NCBI GenBank assembly: GCA_021014945.1
Contig: MU266334.1
Location: 160,005-224,004 of the forward strand
Length of the DNA stretch: 64,000 bases
Origin: Leucogyrophana mollusca
Lineage: Eukaryota > Basidiomycota > Agaricomycetes > Boletales
Direction: 5' to 3'
Of this stretch, positions 11,047 through 22,360 are shown one piece after another. Made by a program: the position numbers and the translations under genes. Under the pieces are notes generated by a model. The model was not told the origin of the DNA and did no database searches. It saw only the letters and a program-made list of their open reading frames with translations. Position 1 is the first letter of the stretch, and the number at the start of each line of letters is the position of its first letter.

Positions 11047-12436
11047 TAATCTCCGTCGTATGTACACCTTTCTGGTTACACGAGGATATGATATACATGA
11101 CTACACGGCCGAATTCTAAGCATGATACGTGCGTGCATGAGAACGAGTCACTTGGATCGAGACACTCAGACGGAAACGCCCGCAGAGTCGGTAAAATGGA
11201 CCGTTGGGTGCAACGCGGTACATCAGCGAAGGGGCGGATTCAGTGGTACGCAACACGTTGAGGCTGCGCAGCAAAGACATCTAAAGTCCATCGGTCATAT
11301 GGAGGCGGAGGGACGAAGCTATCATCACGTATAAGCTTCTGTGCCTCCACGGAGCGTTGCGTCAGATTTGATCGTATCACGCCTATTCAAGATGGAAGGC
11401 TCGAGGCGTGCGACCTCTGTAACGAAAGCGTGGTAAAGCGTGGGCGACATTGAGTGAAATGAAAGCACAACAGAGACAAGACGACGCTTCGAGCACGGCC
11501 ACGGCCACACTCACCCCGAGGGCTGTCTTGCAACGTGTGCAATGTGTAGCGACCAGACAGAAAGTGGCGGTGATGAGGTTGGCAAGCACAACTCATAGGA
11601 CAAAGACGACGAACTAGATAATTTCGGCCTAGGAATTCACTCACTGTTGTGGGTAGAAATTTTGTCCTCGAAAGTTAGGCGATATAGGTTTGGGCTGAGC
11701 GAGTTGGCATGACCAAGCAACAATTCCAAGCTTAGATGCAAGCTATCTGGTTATACGCTGAAATAGACGAGGTCTGGGGATGTTTGGATCGCCTTGGTCG
11801 TCTGCGAGCAGTCGAGCAGGCGGAAAGATACATCTCCTTGAACTGATTGCCAGCGAAAGGAGGGGTTTCGGGTCTTCGTTGGGCTCAAATGATAGATGCG
11901 GTTGTCCGATAGTGTCTCGGCCTCTGACTCTTCCGGTCGAGAGAACCTCCCAGTGTGAATCCGAGCAGAATGTGCGAATAGAGCAGCGAGGCAGTCACCT
12001 TCCAGACAACAGAGTACCAGAGATATAGAGAGACGGAATACCTTTCACTAATCTGGGTGAAAGAGATCGAAGTGGTATCGCCGGTTGACCCAATCGGGGA
12101 AAGGCCAACGGCGCATAGACAGTGTCATCCCAGGGCTTGAACTGTACAGCGAACCGTCAACAATTTTGAGTTGGGAATGCAGCTGTTGATCTTCAAGCCT
12201 AAGTTGACCTTTCAGACCCAAGAGTCTGAGCAAGGAAGAGAGGCAAGGAGGAGGACTGAGGAGAACGCAATCCGATAAACACTCACAAACATGGACTCAC
12301 CATCCCGATGCACATCAAAACGCGTTCTTTCAGCTTCCCCTCAGTTCTCTCATTTTCCCCCGCCAACCGAATCGCGCCACAGATAATTATTTCGAGTAAG
12401 AAGTGGAAGATATCCGACCGCCCTACCGACGCGATC
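11047..12436. other. Long stretch without a confident gene
   Basis: About 1.4 kb between ERG28 and the TPR gene. Minus-strand fragments look weakly coding: 12233-12048 (ending RRYHFDLFHPD) and 11589-11383, where VLANLITATFCLVA precedes a Cys-x2-Cys and a possible gtgagt donor. I could not join them into a reading frame with an ATG. The right end holds the promoter and 5' leader of the TPR gene. It may contain a non-coding transcript or a decayed gene. Confidence 0.4.
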
Positions 12437-13775
12437 ATGTCTGAACCCATTGCCCCTGCCAACGATCCGAACGCCGCAGTCCCTAGCGCGGCAGAGAAAT
12501 CAGCGATCGAAGTCAAGCTCGGCACAGCGAAGGATAAGAAAGACACAGGAGACACCGCGTTCAAAGCCGGCGATGTCAAATCAGGTGCGTTTTCAGGCCA
12601 CGTCCGCCCTCTAGTCAAGAGCGTGATGTGTTGATCGCGACCTGCATCGTGGAGTACAGCGCTGAGATCGTATCACGAGGTGCGTCAGCCCAGTAGAGGA
12701 TTAAAGGAGTGCGTCTTATGTGTCAAATGGTGTCTCCAGGCTTTGATGTACCTACATGGGATTGATAAGTGAGCCGTTTTGCCGACTGTTGACGACCATC
12801 TTTCTCGTCGCGATACATCCCATGAGGTGACATTTGATCTTCTACCTCCAACAGGAATGCACTGAAAAGTCTTGGGGTGCCCTCATCATCCCCGCCAGCC
12901 GCCGCGGTAGACGAGGCTGCCGGTGCGAAGGCCGTGAATGAAAAGACTGAGGTTCGCTGCATATTGCTGTTTGCAGTTTGGGTCCTGATTTCGTTGCACT
13001 ATTTCCCCTATCTATGTCCTCCGGTTGTTTGTACAGGTGGATATCATGCTTGAGAGAATCTACGCCAATATGTCCGCATGCCATCTAAAACAGGGGAATT
13101 GGAAGCGCGCACTGGACACAGCCGATAAGGTGCGTCGTGCTTCCCTAGCAGAAGTCCTCACACATTCATCGTCCGCGACGAATTGCACGCGGTCATATGT
13201 TGACACGGAACGTCATACCCAATGCAGGCACTAGCAAAAAACGAATCTAATCCCAAAGCGATGTTCCGAAAGGCAAAGGCTCTTGGAGAGCTGGGATACT
13301 TTGAGAAGGCCGAGAAGATCCTCGAGGACTTGAAGAAGAAGAGCCCGAGCGGTGGGTGTTCATTTTTGTCTCTGTGCCAGCATGCTCTTGGCCATTTCCA
13401 ACGTCTATCATCGGCCTCCTTCGCCTCGATATTTCTCCTCCTTCTTCTTTGCATGACTCGACATAGACCTAGCCTGGTCTACTCTGGCGCTGTGGGGAGG
13501 GACGGGGGACTTCCTTCTTGTCACTTTCATGCAGTCCCCTGTTCTGTCCCGTTAGTCTAGTCTTCGTCGCTCATACCACCTTATTTCGCAGAAGGACCAA
13601 TGGCGGACGCCGAACTCGCACGCCTCCGCGCGGCCGATAAAGAGCGACAGAAAGCTCACGACCAGAAGATGCGGGGTGCGCTCGTATCCGCACGAAAGTA
13701 TCACATCATGCTGACCTCCCTATAGGCTGGCTGTCTCGGGAGAAGAAATCTGCACCGGCCACTGAGGCCGCTTGA
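12437..13775 (+). CDS. Small TPR protein, TTC9-like
   Basis: From ATG 12437 the spliced product runs KDKKDTGDTAFKAGDVKSAL-RSYHEALMYLHGIDK, a Pro/Ala linker, then VDIMLERIYANMSACHLKQG, NWKRALDTADKALAKNES, KAMFRKAKALGELGYFEKAE and a basic coiled tail ending SAPATEAA. That is three tetratricopeptide repeats, the first split from the second by an insert, as in the TTC9/FKBP-associated TPR group. Such small TPR proteins usually bind chaperones; no client can be inferred here. Introns fall after GDVKS, YHE, GIDK, KTE, TADK, KKSPS and KMRG, and all are in phase. It has no targeting signal. Assignment to TPR is firm; the TTC9 label is tentative. Confidence 0.8.
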
Positions 13776-14097
13776 CATGCCTGGGCTTTGGGATTATATG
13801 AAGAGAAGATACCATACTAAGTGCATACTGTACAATCGAGATTAACCTGCATACTATTTATCGCGTCGCGCACACTTTTCCGTTATTTTCCGAGTCAGCG
13901 ACCCTGTGTAAAGCAAGCATGTGAAAATGTGCGGCCTCTTCTCTTACCTCCGGCTCGCTACGTCACCAATGGGCATGTTCGTGTTCCGGTAACTTCAGTA
14001 ACAGCACTGTTCAAATAGAGCTAGCAAAGAGCTGGGACCACAAGCATCCGTGTTATTGTACCCCCACCATCAAGAACCTTGCTACTTATTGAACGAC
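13776..14097. other. Intergenic, TPR gene to citrate synthase
   Basis: Serves as 3' flank of the TPR gene and promoter of the citrate synthase gene. No other feature seen. Confidence 0.6.
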
Positions 14098-16712
14098 ATG
14101 GGTAAAGAAACACCAAGAAACGGCGAGGAAACCCTTACCGTCACCGACAACCGAACAGGCAAAGTTTATACTGTACCGTGAGTCACCGCCCTCCTTCTCT
14201 CCACGAACTATGCTCAAGATCGCATTTGCAGAATTACACGCAATTCGATCCCTGCAACTGCATTCAAGTCCATCCGTGCCCCGCAGAGTCCACACGGTCG
14301 AGCCGAGGATGAGTCTGACAAGGGGCTACGTGTCGCGGACAAGGGATTCTTGAACACCGCTGTCATTGAGAGTGCCATCACATACATTGATGGGGAAGCT
14401 GGAGGTGAGCTGTGTCGTGACTTCGGTTTGGAATGGTACTGACACCCCCGTCCTTGTGGCAGTTTTACGATATAGGTGCGACAGGCCACGCACATCGGTA
14501 CATGTCAGCTGACTTTCCGGTGTTATTTCGCAGAGGATACCCAATCGAACAGCTCGCAGAGAGCTCTTCTTTCCTCGAGAGCGCCTACCTCCTCATTTAC
14601 GGTTCCCTTCCTACCGGTTCACAGTTTTCTGCCTTCGAGAACGAGGTACTGCTCCATAGTGTAATGCACGCAGACGCAGCTGGTTTCTTCCGGTCCTTCA
14701 GGTTTGTGTTAGAAAACAAGAGACGCACTGTCAGCTAACCTAGCTATGATGCGTAGGTACGATGCGCATCCAATGGCAATCCTCACGAGTGCTTTTGCGT
14801 ACCTTGGAAGTTATTACCGCGAGGCGAATCCATCGCTCGAGGGTAAGTATGTATATCGAAGAGTGTTTTCGTAGTGCTGATATTGATGCATCGTCAGGCC
14901 AGAATTTGTATACAAGAGGCGCCAAAGGCGACCCTGCTGCTCTACAGAACATGGATAAACAGATATACAGGCTTATAGGGAAAGCCACTACCCTTGCTGC
15001 GTATGTCCTTTTGATCCAGCTCCGTATTTTTCTCGTCATTGGTACTGAAAGAATCACTTGTCTAGGATGGCCTATCGTGTCCGTCAAGGCCGGGAGTTCG
15101 TGACGCCCCCGACAGGCTTGAGCTATACTGAATCGTAAGTATTATATAGTGTTTGCTATTCGTCGTCTCCGTCATGTCTGTTCAACTATCGACCATCAAA
15201 GGTTCCTCTACCAACTCGACCATCTCTCTCCCACGGACGCGTCTTACCGCCCCTCACCCGTCCTTGCGCGTGCTCTCGACGTACTGTTTCTCCTGCACGC
15301 TGATCACGAGATGAACGCGTCCAGTACAACCGTCCTACAAACCGGTAGTTCGTTGGTTGATCCATTCAGTGCTGTTGCGTACGTGTGATTGTTATCCTAT
15401 GCATCCAAACCTAGCGTTGACAAGGACTTTTCAGCGCTGGCTGTGCGTCTCTATAGTGAGTTACTTCTGGCGGCGGCTATGTATGTGGCTCCTCATTGAC
15501 TGTGCTGCTTGCAATACACAGTGGACCTCTGCATGGTACGTGGGCTGCATGGTCAGTTTCCATTTTGTAGTGATGACCAACAGGCGGCGCGAATGAGGCT
15601 GTAATTCGGATGCTGATATCCATTGGAAGGTCAGTTCTGGCCATCGCCCTGTCGACACCATCAATGTTGACTTCTCTCCGACAGTCCTGAAAACGTTCCC
15701 GCCTTCCTGGAAGCTGTCAAAAAGCGAGAGAAGGTCCTTTCAGGATTTGGACATCGGTACGTCTTCTCTCATAAGCTATTCTCATCTCTCTGTGCTAAAC
15801 TAGATTTCACTACACGCAGAGTTTACAAAACGGCAAGTAATCTGCCGCCGAGGATGCTGAGATCATGGGACGATGCTAACGGACACCACATAGTCGGACC
15901 CTCGTTCATACATCATTCGCAAAGTCGCTGATGAGGTGTTCGCGGTGTAAGTTCGGATTCCAGGTTCCCTCCGCGACCATCGTGTCATAGTAATGTCGCT
16001 TGCACCCTCACAGAACGGGCAAAGATGAACTTCTGGACACTGCGATGGCGCTGCACGACGCTGCGATCAAAGATGACTACTTTGTCTCCCGTAAATTAGC
16101 TCCTAACGTCGACTTCTGGAGGTCAGAACTCTTTTATTCTCACTCTCGTCACGTATATCTCAACCACTATTGTGTCACTTGTTATCTAGTGGGCTCATAT
16201 ATCGTGCGATGGGTGAGCCGTTTTGCGTATTCGTGTGCGTGGTGGGGCTAAGGGCGGGTTAGGCTTCCCACTCGATTTCTTTCCCGTCTTGTTCGTGGTT
16301 CCACGAGTGGTTGGGTGGCTGGCGCATTGGCGACAGGTGCGCTCTCCCCCCTCTGCCAATTCCACCCTGTCGGTATGCTTAACTATGGCCCTCGTAACAA
16401 AACGCAGATGATGCTTGACCGCGACGGCGTGAAAATATGGCGGCCACGGCAGGTACGCGTTTATCCCTTTCTGTTACCGCAGGCCCGAATAGCACGAAAC
16501 CAACGCATTGCAGATCTACATAGGTGCTGAAAAGCGAGACTACGTTCCGATCGAATCGCGTGTCGCCGTCGAAGGCCCGAAGATGAGTCCGAGTGTTGTA
16601 CCTCATTCGGGGTAAGTGGGCCCTTCTCCTTTGAACGTCGCTGATACTGAGGGATGGGTCTGGCAGAATGACTCGGAGAAGAAACTTGGCTGAGAACCGA
16701 AGTAAACTATAG
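14098..16712 (+). CDS. CIT2: Citrate synthase with C-terminal SKL (peroxisomal form)
   Basis: Condenses acetyl-CoA with oxaloacetate to citrate. Family blocks in order are [16 protein letters not shown] sequence ([14 protein letters not shown]), [24 protein letters not shown] (catalytic His), LYGPLHGGANEAV, GFGHRVYKTSDPRS (second catalytic His), [15 protein letters not shown] (catalytic Asp) and GWLAHW. The N-terminus (MGKETPRNG) has no mitochondrial presequence. A 55-base intron (16612-16666) precedes a last exon of 46 bases that adds [14 protein letters not shown], a type 1 peroxisome signal. If that intron is kept, TAA follows at once and the signal is lost. More than ten introns are present, all resolved in phase. 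The SKL tail and missing presequence argue for the glyoxylate-cycle isoform rather than the TCA enzyme. Confidence 0.92.
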
Positions 16713-17109
16713 TTTCTCAGGTTTTGGGACATCTGTCTGGGGATATATGAATGGAATAATCGGAGGCCGAGTGCAGACTGGGTGCAGTGTACAGTACATG
16801 CCACAGCAGACATAGTCTGATATTTCGTAGAAAGAGGTCTCGCGAAACGTTGAATGTTGAACTACCCTGCTCCGTGTGAGGCAAGCGGGAGGAGACCCGC
16901 AGTGGACGCACAGCAGGGACATCGCTTTGTCTTTATTTGTGGTAACTTCCTTTCCGAACCTTGCCTATCACCAACTCGCAATTGAACAGGGCTTTTAGAC
17001 TGGAGCCTTGAAGCTTTGAGGACTTATATCTGCCTATCCGAGGACGCAAGGACACACCCAGAAAACAGGCGCATCAGTCGGTAATACTTCTTAAAAACAT
17101 AACGGAGCC
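16713..17109. other. Intergenic, promoter of the small membrane protein gene
   Basis: Contains the terminator side of the citrate synthase gene and the upstream region of the next plus-strand gene. Minus-strand open frames here lack motifs and are probably chance. Confidence 0.5.
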
Positions 17110-17409
17110 ATGGCCCTCTTCAGCACCATAGTCGGGTTCTCGTTCTTCGGTCTTGCATCACGTTTCGGCCAGCTCGCCATTCAAAAGCGCAATCTCATGG
17201 ACAGTGAGTATTACACAAGCATTACCCTTGAGCTGGTTTTGACGGTTTTAGACCTCGGCGGTCATGCCGTAGCGATGGGTGCGTTTGGGTTCGCAGGGTA
17301 CTGGGCACACCGATGGGACGAACGCGCTGGTGTCATGCTGGCTGAGAAGCGTGCGGAAATTGCAGAGCGGAGAGAACAGAGGCTGGCACAGGCAGATGTA
17401 CCATTATGA
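17110..17409 (+). CDS. Small mitochondrial inner-membrane protein, complex I accessory-like
   Basis: Two exons joined over a short intron (about 17202-17251) give roughly 83 residues: MALFSTIVGFSFFGLASRFG, IQKRNLMDN, LGGHAVAMGAFGFAGYWAHR, then a charged helix GVMLAEKRAEIAERREQRLA. The arrangement of two hydrophobic stretches, a GGHA-x-GYWAHRWDERA block and a basic/acidic helical tail resembles small fungal accessory subunits of NADH:ubiquinone oxidoreductase (NUXM type). That is by pattern only; it could be another inner-membrane protein. The uninterrupted frame also reads through the intron in phase, but the spliced version is more compact and has consensus gtgagt and ttttag ends. Confidence 0.55.
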   Translation: MALFSTIVGFSFFGLASRFGQLAIQKRNLMDSEYYTSITLELVLTVLDLGGHAVAMGAFGFAGYWAHRWDERAGVMLAEKRAEIAERREQRLAQADVPL

Positions 17410-18105
17410 GAAAGCGACAGTGCCCGGTCATGGAGGGTTGGTGAGTGTGCACTCAGACTCACCTCAACATGACGCTGATTCCACGAAAGCGAGTCGTTGT
17501 AGAGGGCAAGGGTACATCTCGTCTCCGTGTCACGGCAAAATACTTGCGTAGATATTTGATAGGCTCGATAACTGGGACACCCTTTCCCTCATGTGATTAC
17601 TCCTTCCCTCTTGATTCCTGTTCCCCCGAAGGAGTTGGCCGGCTGGCACTCACCCCACCTCGGACCTTGCAATAAAATCGTCACCTAAGATTCACAATTT
17701 CAATTGCTCACCGCCTACGTACTCACCCACCAAACTGGAGGTGTGTTTCTGGAACATGCTGCCCAAAATCGGTAAGTAGGTAAGGCTTGGATTCTCTCTT
17801 TATAGTTGGCTTGCGACCAGAGTTGTTTTTGCTGATCTTTTGTTCGTAATGGCGCCCACTGACCTTGTGGTCTGCATTGCCCCGATGCCCCGATAAGAGC
17901 GTCGATGGCTGCCGCCAAATGATTGGCCCGTGGGTGCTTGCGTAGGACATATATATACTTACAGCCACTGGGCGCTGATGCCCACCCCAGTGATAGTCAC
18001 CTCACCTTCCTATCTCCACGTTGTATCTTACACACAGTCGAGGTGAGTTTGTTGCATGGTCTCTTCGCTGTGGACACCGACTCCCCTTGTGAATTGAGGA
18101 GGATC
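17410..18105. other. Intergenic, about 700 bases
   Basis: Holds the 3' flank of the small membrane protein gene and the upstream region of the Cys-rich gene, with a TATA-like tatatata run at about 17950. No coding signal that I can support. Confidence 0.5.
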
Positions 18106-18604
18106 ATGTGCAATTTTGTGGTCCCAGTTCGTATCTGCTCGAAGTGTCATCACAAGGAACCTCTTTATGACAAAGAAGATGTCCGCGATTGGGAGCCCGA
18201 AGAAGACGCAGACCAAGTACGCGCGCCATTCGCACCTCACCCGCTGCCTCCTTTTGATTTCCCCATAGGTGCCCACATACATCGATCCAGAGCAGGACTG
18301 CTATTCGCGCTGGTGTGTGTATAGCAGCGAACATCCAAATTACTGCAGTCGCTGCTGGCTAACGTGCAAGCATTGGTATGATTAGAGCCGTTGCATTGTA
18401 CATTCGTTGACATTTACCCTTCGTTCCCCCCTTGTCCCCAGGCACGGAAAGACGCGCGAGATCCACGGCGGTACATTGTCGTATCTTTGCCGTGCCTGTG
18501 CGCCGCGCCGGGCGAGGACAACTCTGTTGACGAGGAACAGTTTCAGTGTGATGCCGAGTGGAGGGCGGCCCCCAGCGATCACTACCTTTACTCTTACGAG
18601 ATGA
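18106..18604 (+). CDS. Small Cys-rich, zinc-ribbon-like protein
   Basis: Three exons: 18106-18216, one starting after the acceptor at about 18269 (VPTYIDPEQDC) and one after the acceptor at about 18441. The product has repeated Cys-x2-Cys pairs: ICSKCHHKE, YCSRCWLTCKHWH and YLCRACAP, with conserved His, suggesting a structural zinc site. It has no signal peptide. Such short Cys/His proteins are frequent in Agaricomycete genomes and have no known function. The 3' end is uncertain: the frame used stops at 18604 after a low-complexity tail, but another frame through the same bases (CDAEWRAAPSDHYLY to stop at 18669) also looks coding, so an unrecognised intron or a frameshift may exist. Confidence 0.55.
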
Positions 18605-18669
18605 TATACTCATGCTCACGGCAATATTGTCCAGAGTCATTGGCTGAAGGTGTAATTATCAGAGTATAA

Positions 18670-19776
18670 GCACCCAAGACGAACTGCTCGATTCCGACCG
18701 ACCTTGGGAAACAAGGCTTCGGCAGGCACAAGAGCCGACGTGTATGAAATTGAGTTCAACTTGACGACCGAGTGGTTTCACCAGCGCGCCCGTCACCAAT
18801 ATTTCAATCGTCGACTTGTAGGTGACGCGATACAAACGTGTTATCTTGCCCCCGAGTCAACAAATGTCCCCCCGTAGACAAGTCGACGGCTCGGTGACGA
18901 GGGAGGATTCGACCCCGCATTATATTTACCTCTACGTGGGCGCCACTGGCATTAATCGTGTTCGCGCTAGGAGCTCGGTCACGTGACAAAACACTTCCAT
19001 TCCAGTCTTCAGGTCTTGACGCGGTGGGGTACGTTGCTATTGCCGTTGCCATTAGGTTCCTCCTAGTGCGGAGTAGAGTCCACAAGGATGGGGATGTTTG
19101 TATTTGTGCATGACGAGTTTGCGACCTGTTAGGCCGCGCTTTTGAGGTTGCGCGGGGATTCGTCTCTGTTAGTGGAGCCTGAGGCCTGAGGCGCCAGGTG
19201 TTCTTGTTGGACACCCTGTTTTCGGGTTTTGGGTCCCGACAGCTGCGATTGTCTCACTTCGATTGAATCGCAAGAGTGGGGGGCTCGTCCGGAGGTAAAC
19301 GCGTAGAGCCGTTGCGTCACGCGTGGCCATGAGGATCGCGTGGTCGGTCCAATAGACGTCGGCAGTGCAGCTTGAGGTCGGTTGGCAGCGCTATCTATGT
19401 GATTATAAACTATCGGATGTCAATTGTGGTGAGATGGTGAACATAGTTACTCTAACCAAGGATATATCATATGTAGAGATAATGCCCGAGCTATCTACAG
19501 TCGTCCGCAAATACAACGATAGGGCATGATATCGAAATACACAAGAAGCACACACAGCAGATCACAGCATGGGTGAGAGCAGTACAGTAACAGCAACGGC
19601 AACAAATTAGGGTATGATAGTATAATAAGCTTATGGGTATCGAGCTATTATCATATAGGTGGCTGGAGATGAATGCGGGGAAGGGTATGTGGGGTTGGCT
19701 GGGCCGGGAATTCGAAAAATGAATCACAATACGCTGCGCATGCGTGCACGCGGGTCAAGGGAGCTGGTAATGGCTC
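18670..19776. other. Intergenic, about 1.1 kb
   Basis: Between the Cys-rich gene and the 3' end of the zinc-finger gene. A GTCACGTGAC palindrome lies at about 18979-18988. Some frames are open for more than 200 bases on each strand, but none has a motif or consistent splice sites. The right part (19380-19700) is AT-rich and is probably the 3' UTR of the zinc-finger gene. Confidence 0.45.
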
Positions 19777-20951
19777 CTAGGAAAGGAGGTGCTTATGTTT
19801 CCTCAAGCTCTTCTCATGGCGCTTGCAATCGCTGTTATTGAAAAAAGCCTGGTTGCAACCGGGTTTGCTGCACTTGTATGGCTTTTCACCCGTGTGAGAC
19901 TGCTTGTGACCTACAGAGGAAGGTAAGGAGAGCGTCCAAGTACATACAGAAAAGTAAAAACTTACGACTTAAGCTGAATACAGTGGTAAACGTCTGCCCG
20001 CAGGAGTCGCAACTGTGTTGGGCTGGGTTGCGGCGACGGCTTTCATTGGCGAGACGCATGGCTTCAGTGGCAACCTGCTCAACGACGCAGGGGCGATCAG
20101 AGGAAGGGAAGGAGCGCCGCCGCCGAGTCGGGGGGCTGGCGGTCTCAGGCGAAAGCATATCACTGGAGACAGATGGGATGCTAGCGCTAGGACGGTGACC
20201 GTAGGGGCTCGGACGCCTGCTGGAATTACTAACACTCCGACGCAACCGTCCACGGCCGGAATCAGGGTGAGGTAGAACATCCTGGAAAGAAAAGGGAGAG
20301 CCGAGCTCCGCACTGGTTGGGCTGGGGCTCAAGCTTCCAGCACTAAGGAGGGGCGACGGCTCTATTGAAAGAGAACGCCACGACGACGGAGAAGGGGGTG
20401 GGGGGTCAACATATGGCTCTGTATGTTGTGAGGAGCTGCCCTCGACGTAGAAGCCCCCGGGCCATGACGAGGTCCCAGTTGCGGGGGGAAAACCTATGAG
20501 GGACATGCCAAGATCGGGGCCCGTTAGGTATGGTGACTCCATTTGATCCGACACGGGCGCTCCGAAAGTTTGCGAGCTCTGCTCTGTGGCGTCGTGTCCG
20601 CCATCGCCCGAGGGGAAGGAAGCCCCAGATTGGGGGAAATACTGATCAGCCTCGTAAACTGGAGGATCGTTAGCACAGGCCCAGGTTGAGCATTGAGTAT
20701 GTACTGACATCCGTCAACAGGTGACAGCGGAGCCGACATAGTGTACATATCAGAACCGATATGATACCCATCGAACATGAAGGTGAGGCCGAGTTCATCA
20801 GGTGAAAGGAAGCCTCCTTCCAGGCTAGATAAGTGGCGCATGAGTCATCTACTCATGAGTGACGCCACGGCATGAGAGAAACATACTGGAGGGTATTTGA
20901 GACATCATCGGAAGGAGCTGGTGACTCGACGCGGATAGCAGGAACAGTCAT
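19777..20951 (-). CDS. C2H2 zinc-finger transcription factor
   Basis: From ATG 20951 the first exon gives MTVPAIRVESPAPSDDVSNT. Splicing over two introns leads through GGFLSPDELGLTFMFDGY and EADQYFPQSG into a long Ser/Pro-rich region, probably the activation or regulatory part. Two C2H2 fingers end the protein: CDSCGQTFTTVFSLSRHKQSH (broken by an intron inside the finger at SLSR) and, after TGEKPYK, CSKPGCNQAFFNNSDCKRHE with a distal His, followed by KHKHLLS and stop at 19777. The TGEKPY linker is canonical for DNA-binding fingers. A run of basic residues (PPTRRRRSFPSSDR) upstream of the fingers may serve nuclear import. The target genes are unknown. Confidence 0.8.
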
Positions 20952-22360
20952 TATGGAAAGACGGCGGGTGTTCTGGGAGGAGGCGACATTGTATGAGTCC
21001 ATTGCTGGGGAGTGTAATCAATATGGGCACAGCAGGCCGGCTTAAGTAGGGGCACAGACGCGGGACGTGTCTGTTGGCTCTTGTTTACCGAGCGCTCGAA
21101 GTGTGTGCATGGATAACTTCGAAAATACACACTTGACGCCCAACCGGCGCCTACTAGCAGGGAACTGAGATACAACGAGGAGGGCGGAATCGAGGCGGAT
21201 CGAGAAGCACTAACGGCGCCCACATGACGCACGAGGTCGAGGATGTACGAATACACCCCACAAGAAAGGCACCTGTCGCCATAACCAGCTCGCTAGTGGC
21301 AAGTCCGAACGGCGGACGGGAGGGAAACGGCGTCAAACGATTCTGTCTGGAAATTCTGAAGGATAGCCATGGCATTTCTAGAGAGGATTATGATAGTTAC
21401 AGACAGGCAGAATCGCACCGACACTGAGTACAACGCATGACAGACGGAACAAGGGCTGTGCGGCTTTCGAACAGAATATTCAACTGTCCCGTGCGGCCAA
21501 AACACGAACGTCGAATGGAAAGAGGACAAGATGTGGCATGTCATGTACCGCCACATTCGTGGCCAAACCCGGATATGTCCGACACCTATGCTATCTGGTC
21601 ATGGGAGCACGAGGACAACCTTTGCCTCATCCCCAGAACAAGCTTGAGGAACAAGTGCTCCGGTGTTCATGGCGGAGAAAAGGTGACCGTGTCTCCAATA
21701 AAGTCCCTTATGCCGAATCTGAGCCTGCCAATACCGTCAGAGTAGGCGTGGATTAATTCCATGTTATGTATATAGCCTCGTGTACTCCTCGTGTTGTGCA
21801 CTGCCAAAACGATGGATTGTGTGTATGAGAACAAGTTTCAGGTCCAGCTGTGTCAAGTGTACAGCTTATTATCTTTTATCTGGACATGATCCTCCCCTCA
21901 GATTGGACAAAACCAGATTTCACAGATACTTAGGAAAAGTCCCGCAGAAACGGGGCGTGCGGCCAACGTGCCCTTCCACGCATCAGTAGCATCCTCTGCC
22001 CGCCTGATTCTGACGGTAGAAAATGTACGAAATTAGCTACTTATTATGAGTGGGGCCGTTTGGCCATAGGCTTGCATAAATATTACGGCGAATCGGACTT
22101 GCGGGATGTCGAGAGCTCACCGCCTCCAGCTTCCTCAGAGCTGAGCGACTGGTTACCACTCAGCTGTTGCACTCGGCGGAATCGGCGGTCACGATCCAGC
22201 CTTCCATTCTCCACACAAACTACGGGCGACATTGGAGGACAGGGTTCTGCTCTTCTCAGGGTGTCAAGAGCTATGGCGAACCAACACCGCATAGACTACA
22301 GCATCAACCAAATTATACACCACTGAAGGAGCAATATAGAACTGTACAATACACACGTAG
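20952..22360. other. Long upstream region of the zinc-finger gene
   Basis: About 1.4 kb between the start of the zinc-finger gene and the stop of CWC2. Open frames on both strands overlap one another without motifs or convincing introns. The length fits an extended promoter or long 5' leader, as is common for transcription-factor genes. I see nothing else. Confidence 0.4.

Noticed and set aside
18890..18920. GGATTCGACCCC, similar to a tRNA B box
   Set aside because: The flanking bases do not form a T stem and no A box or acceptor stem was found.
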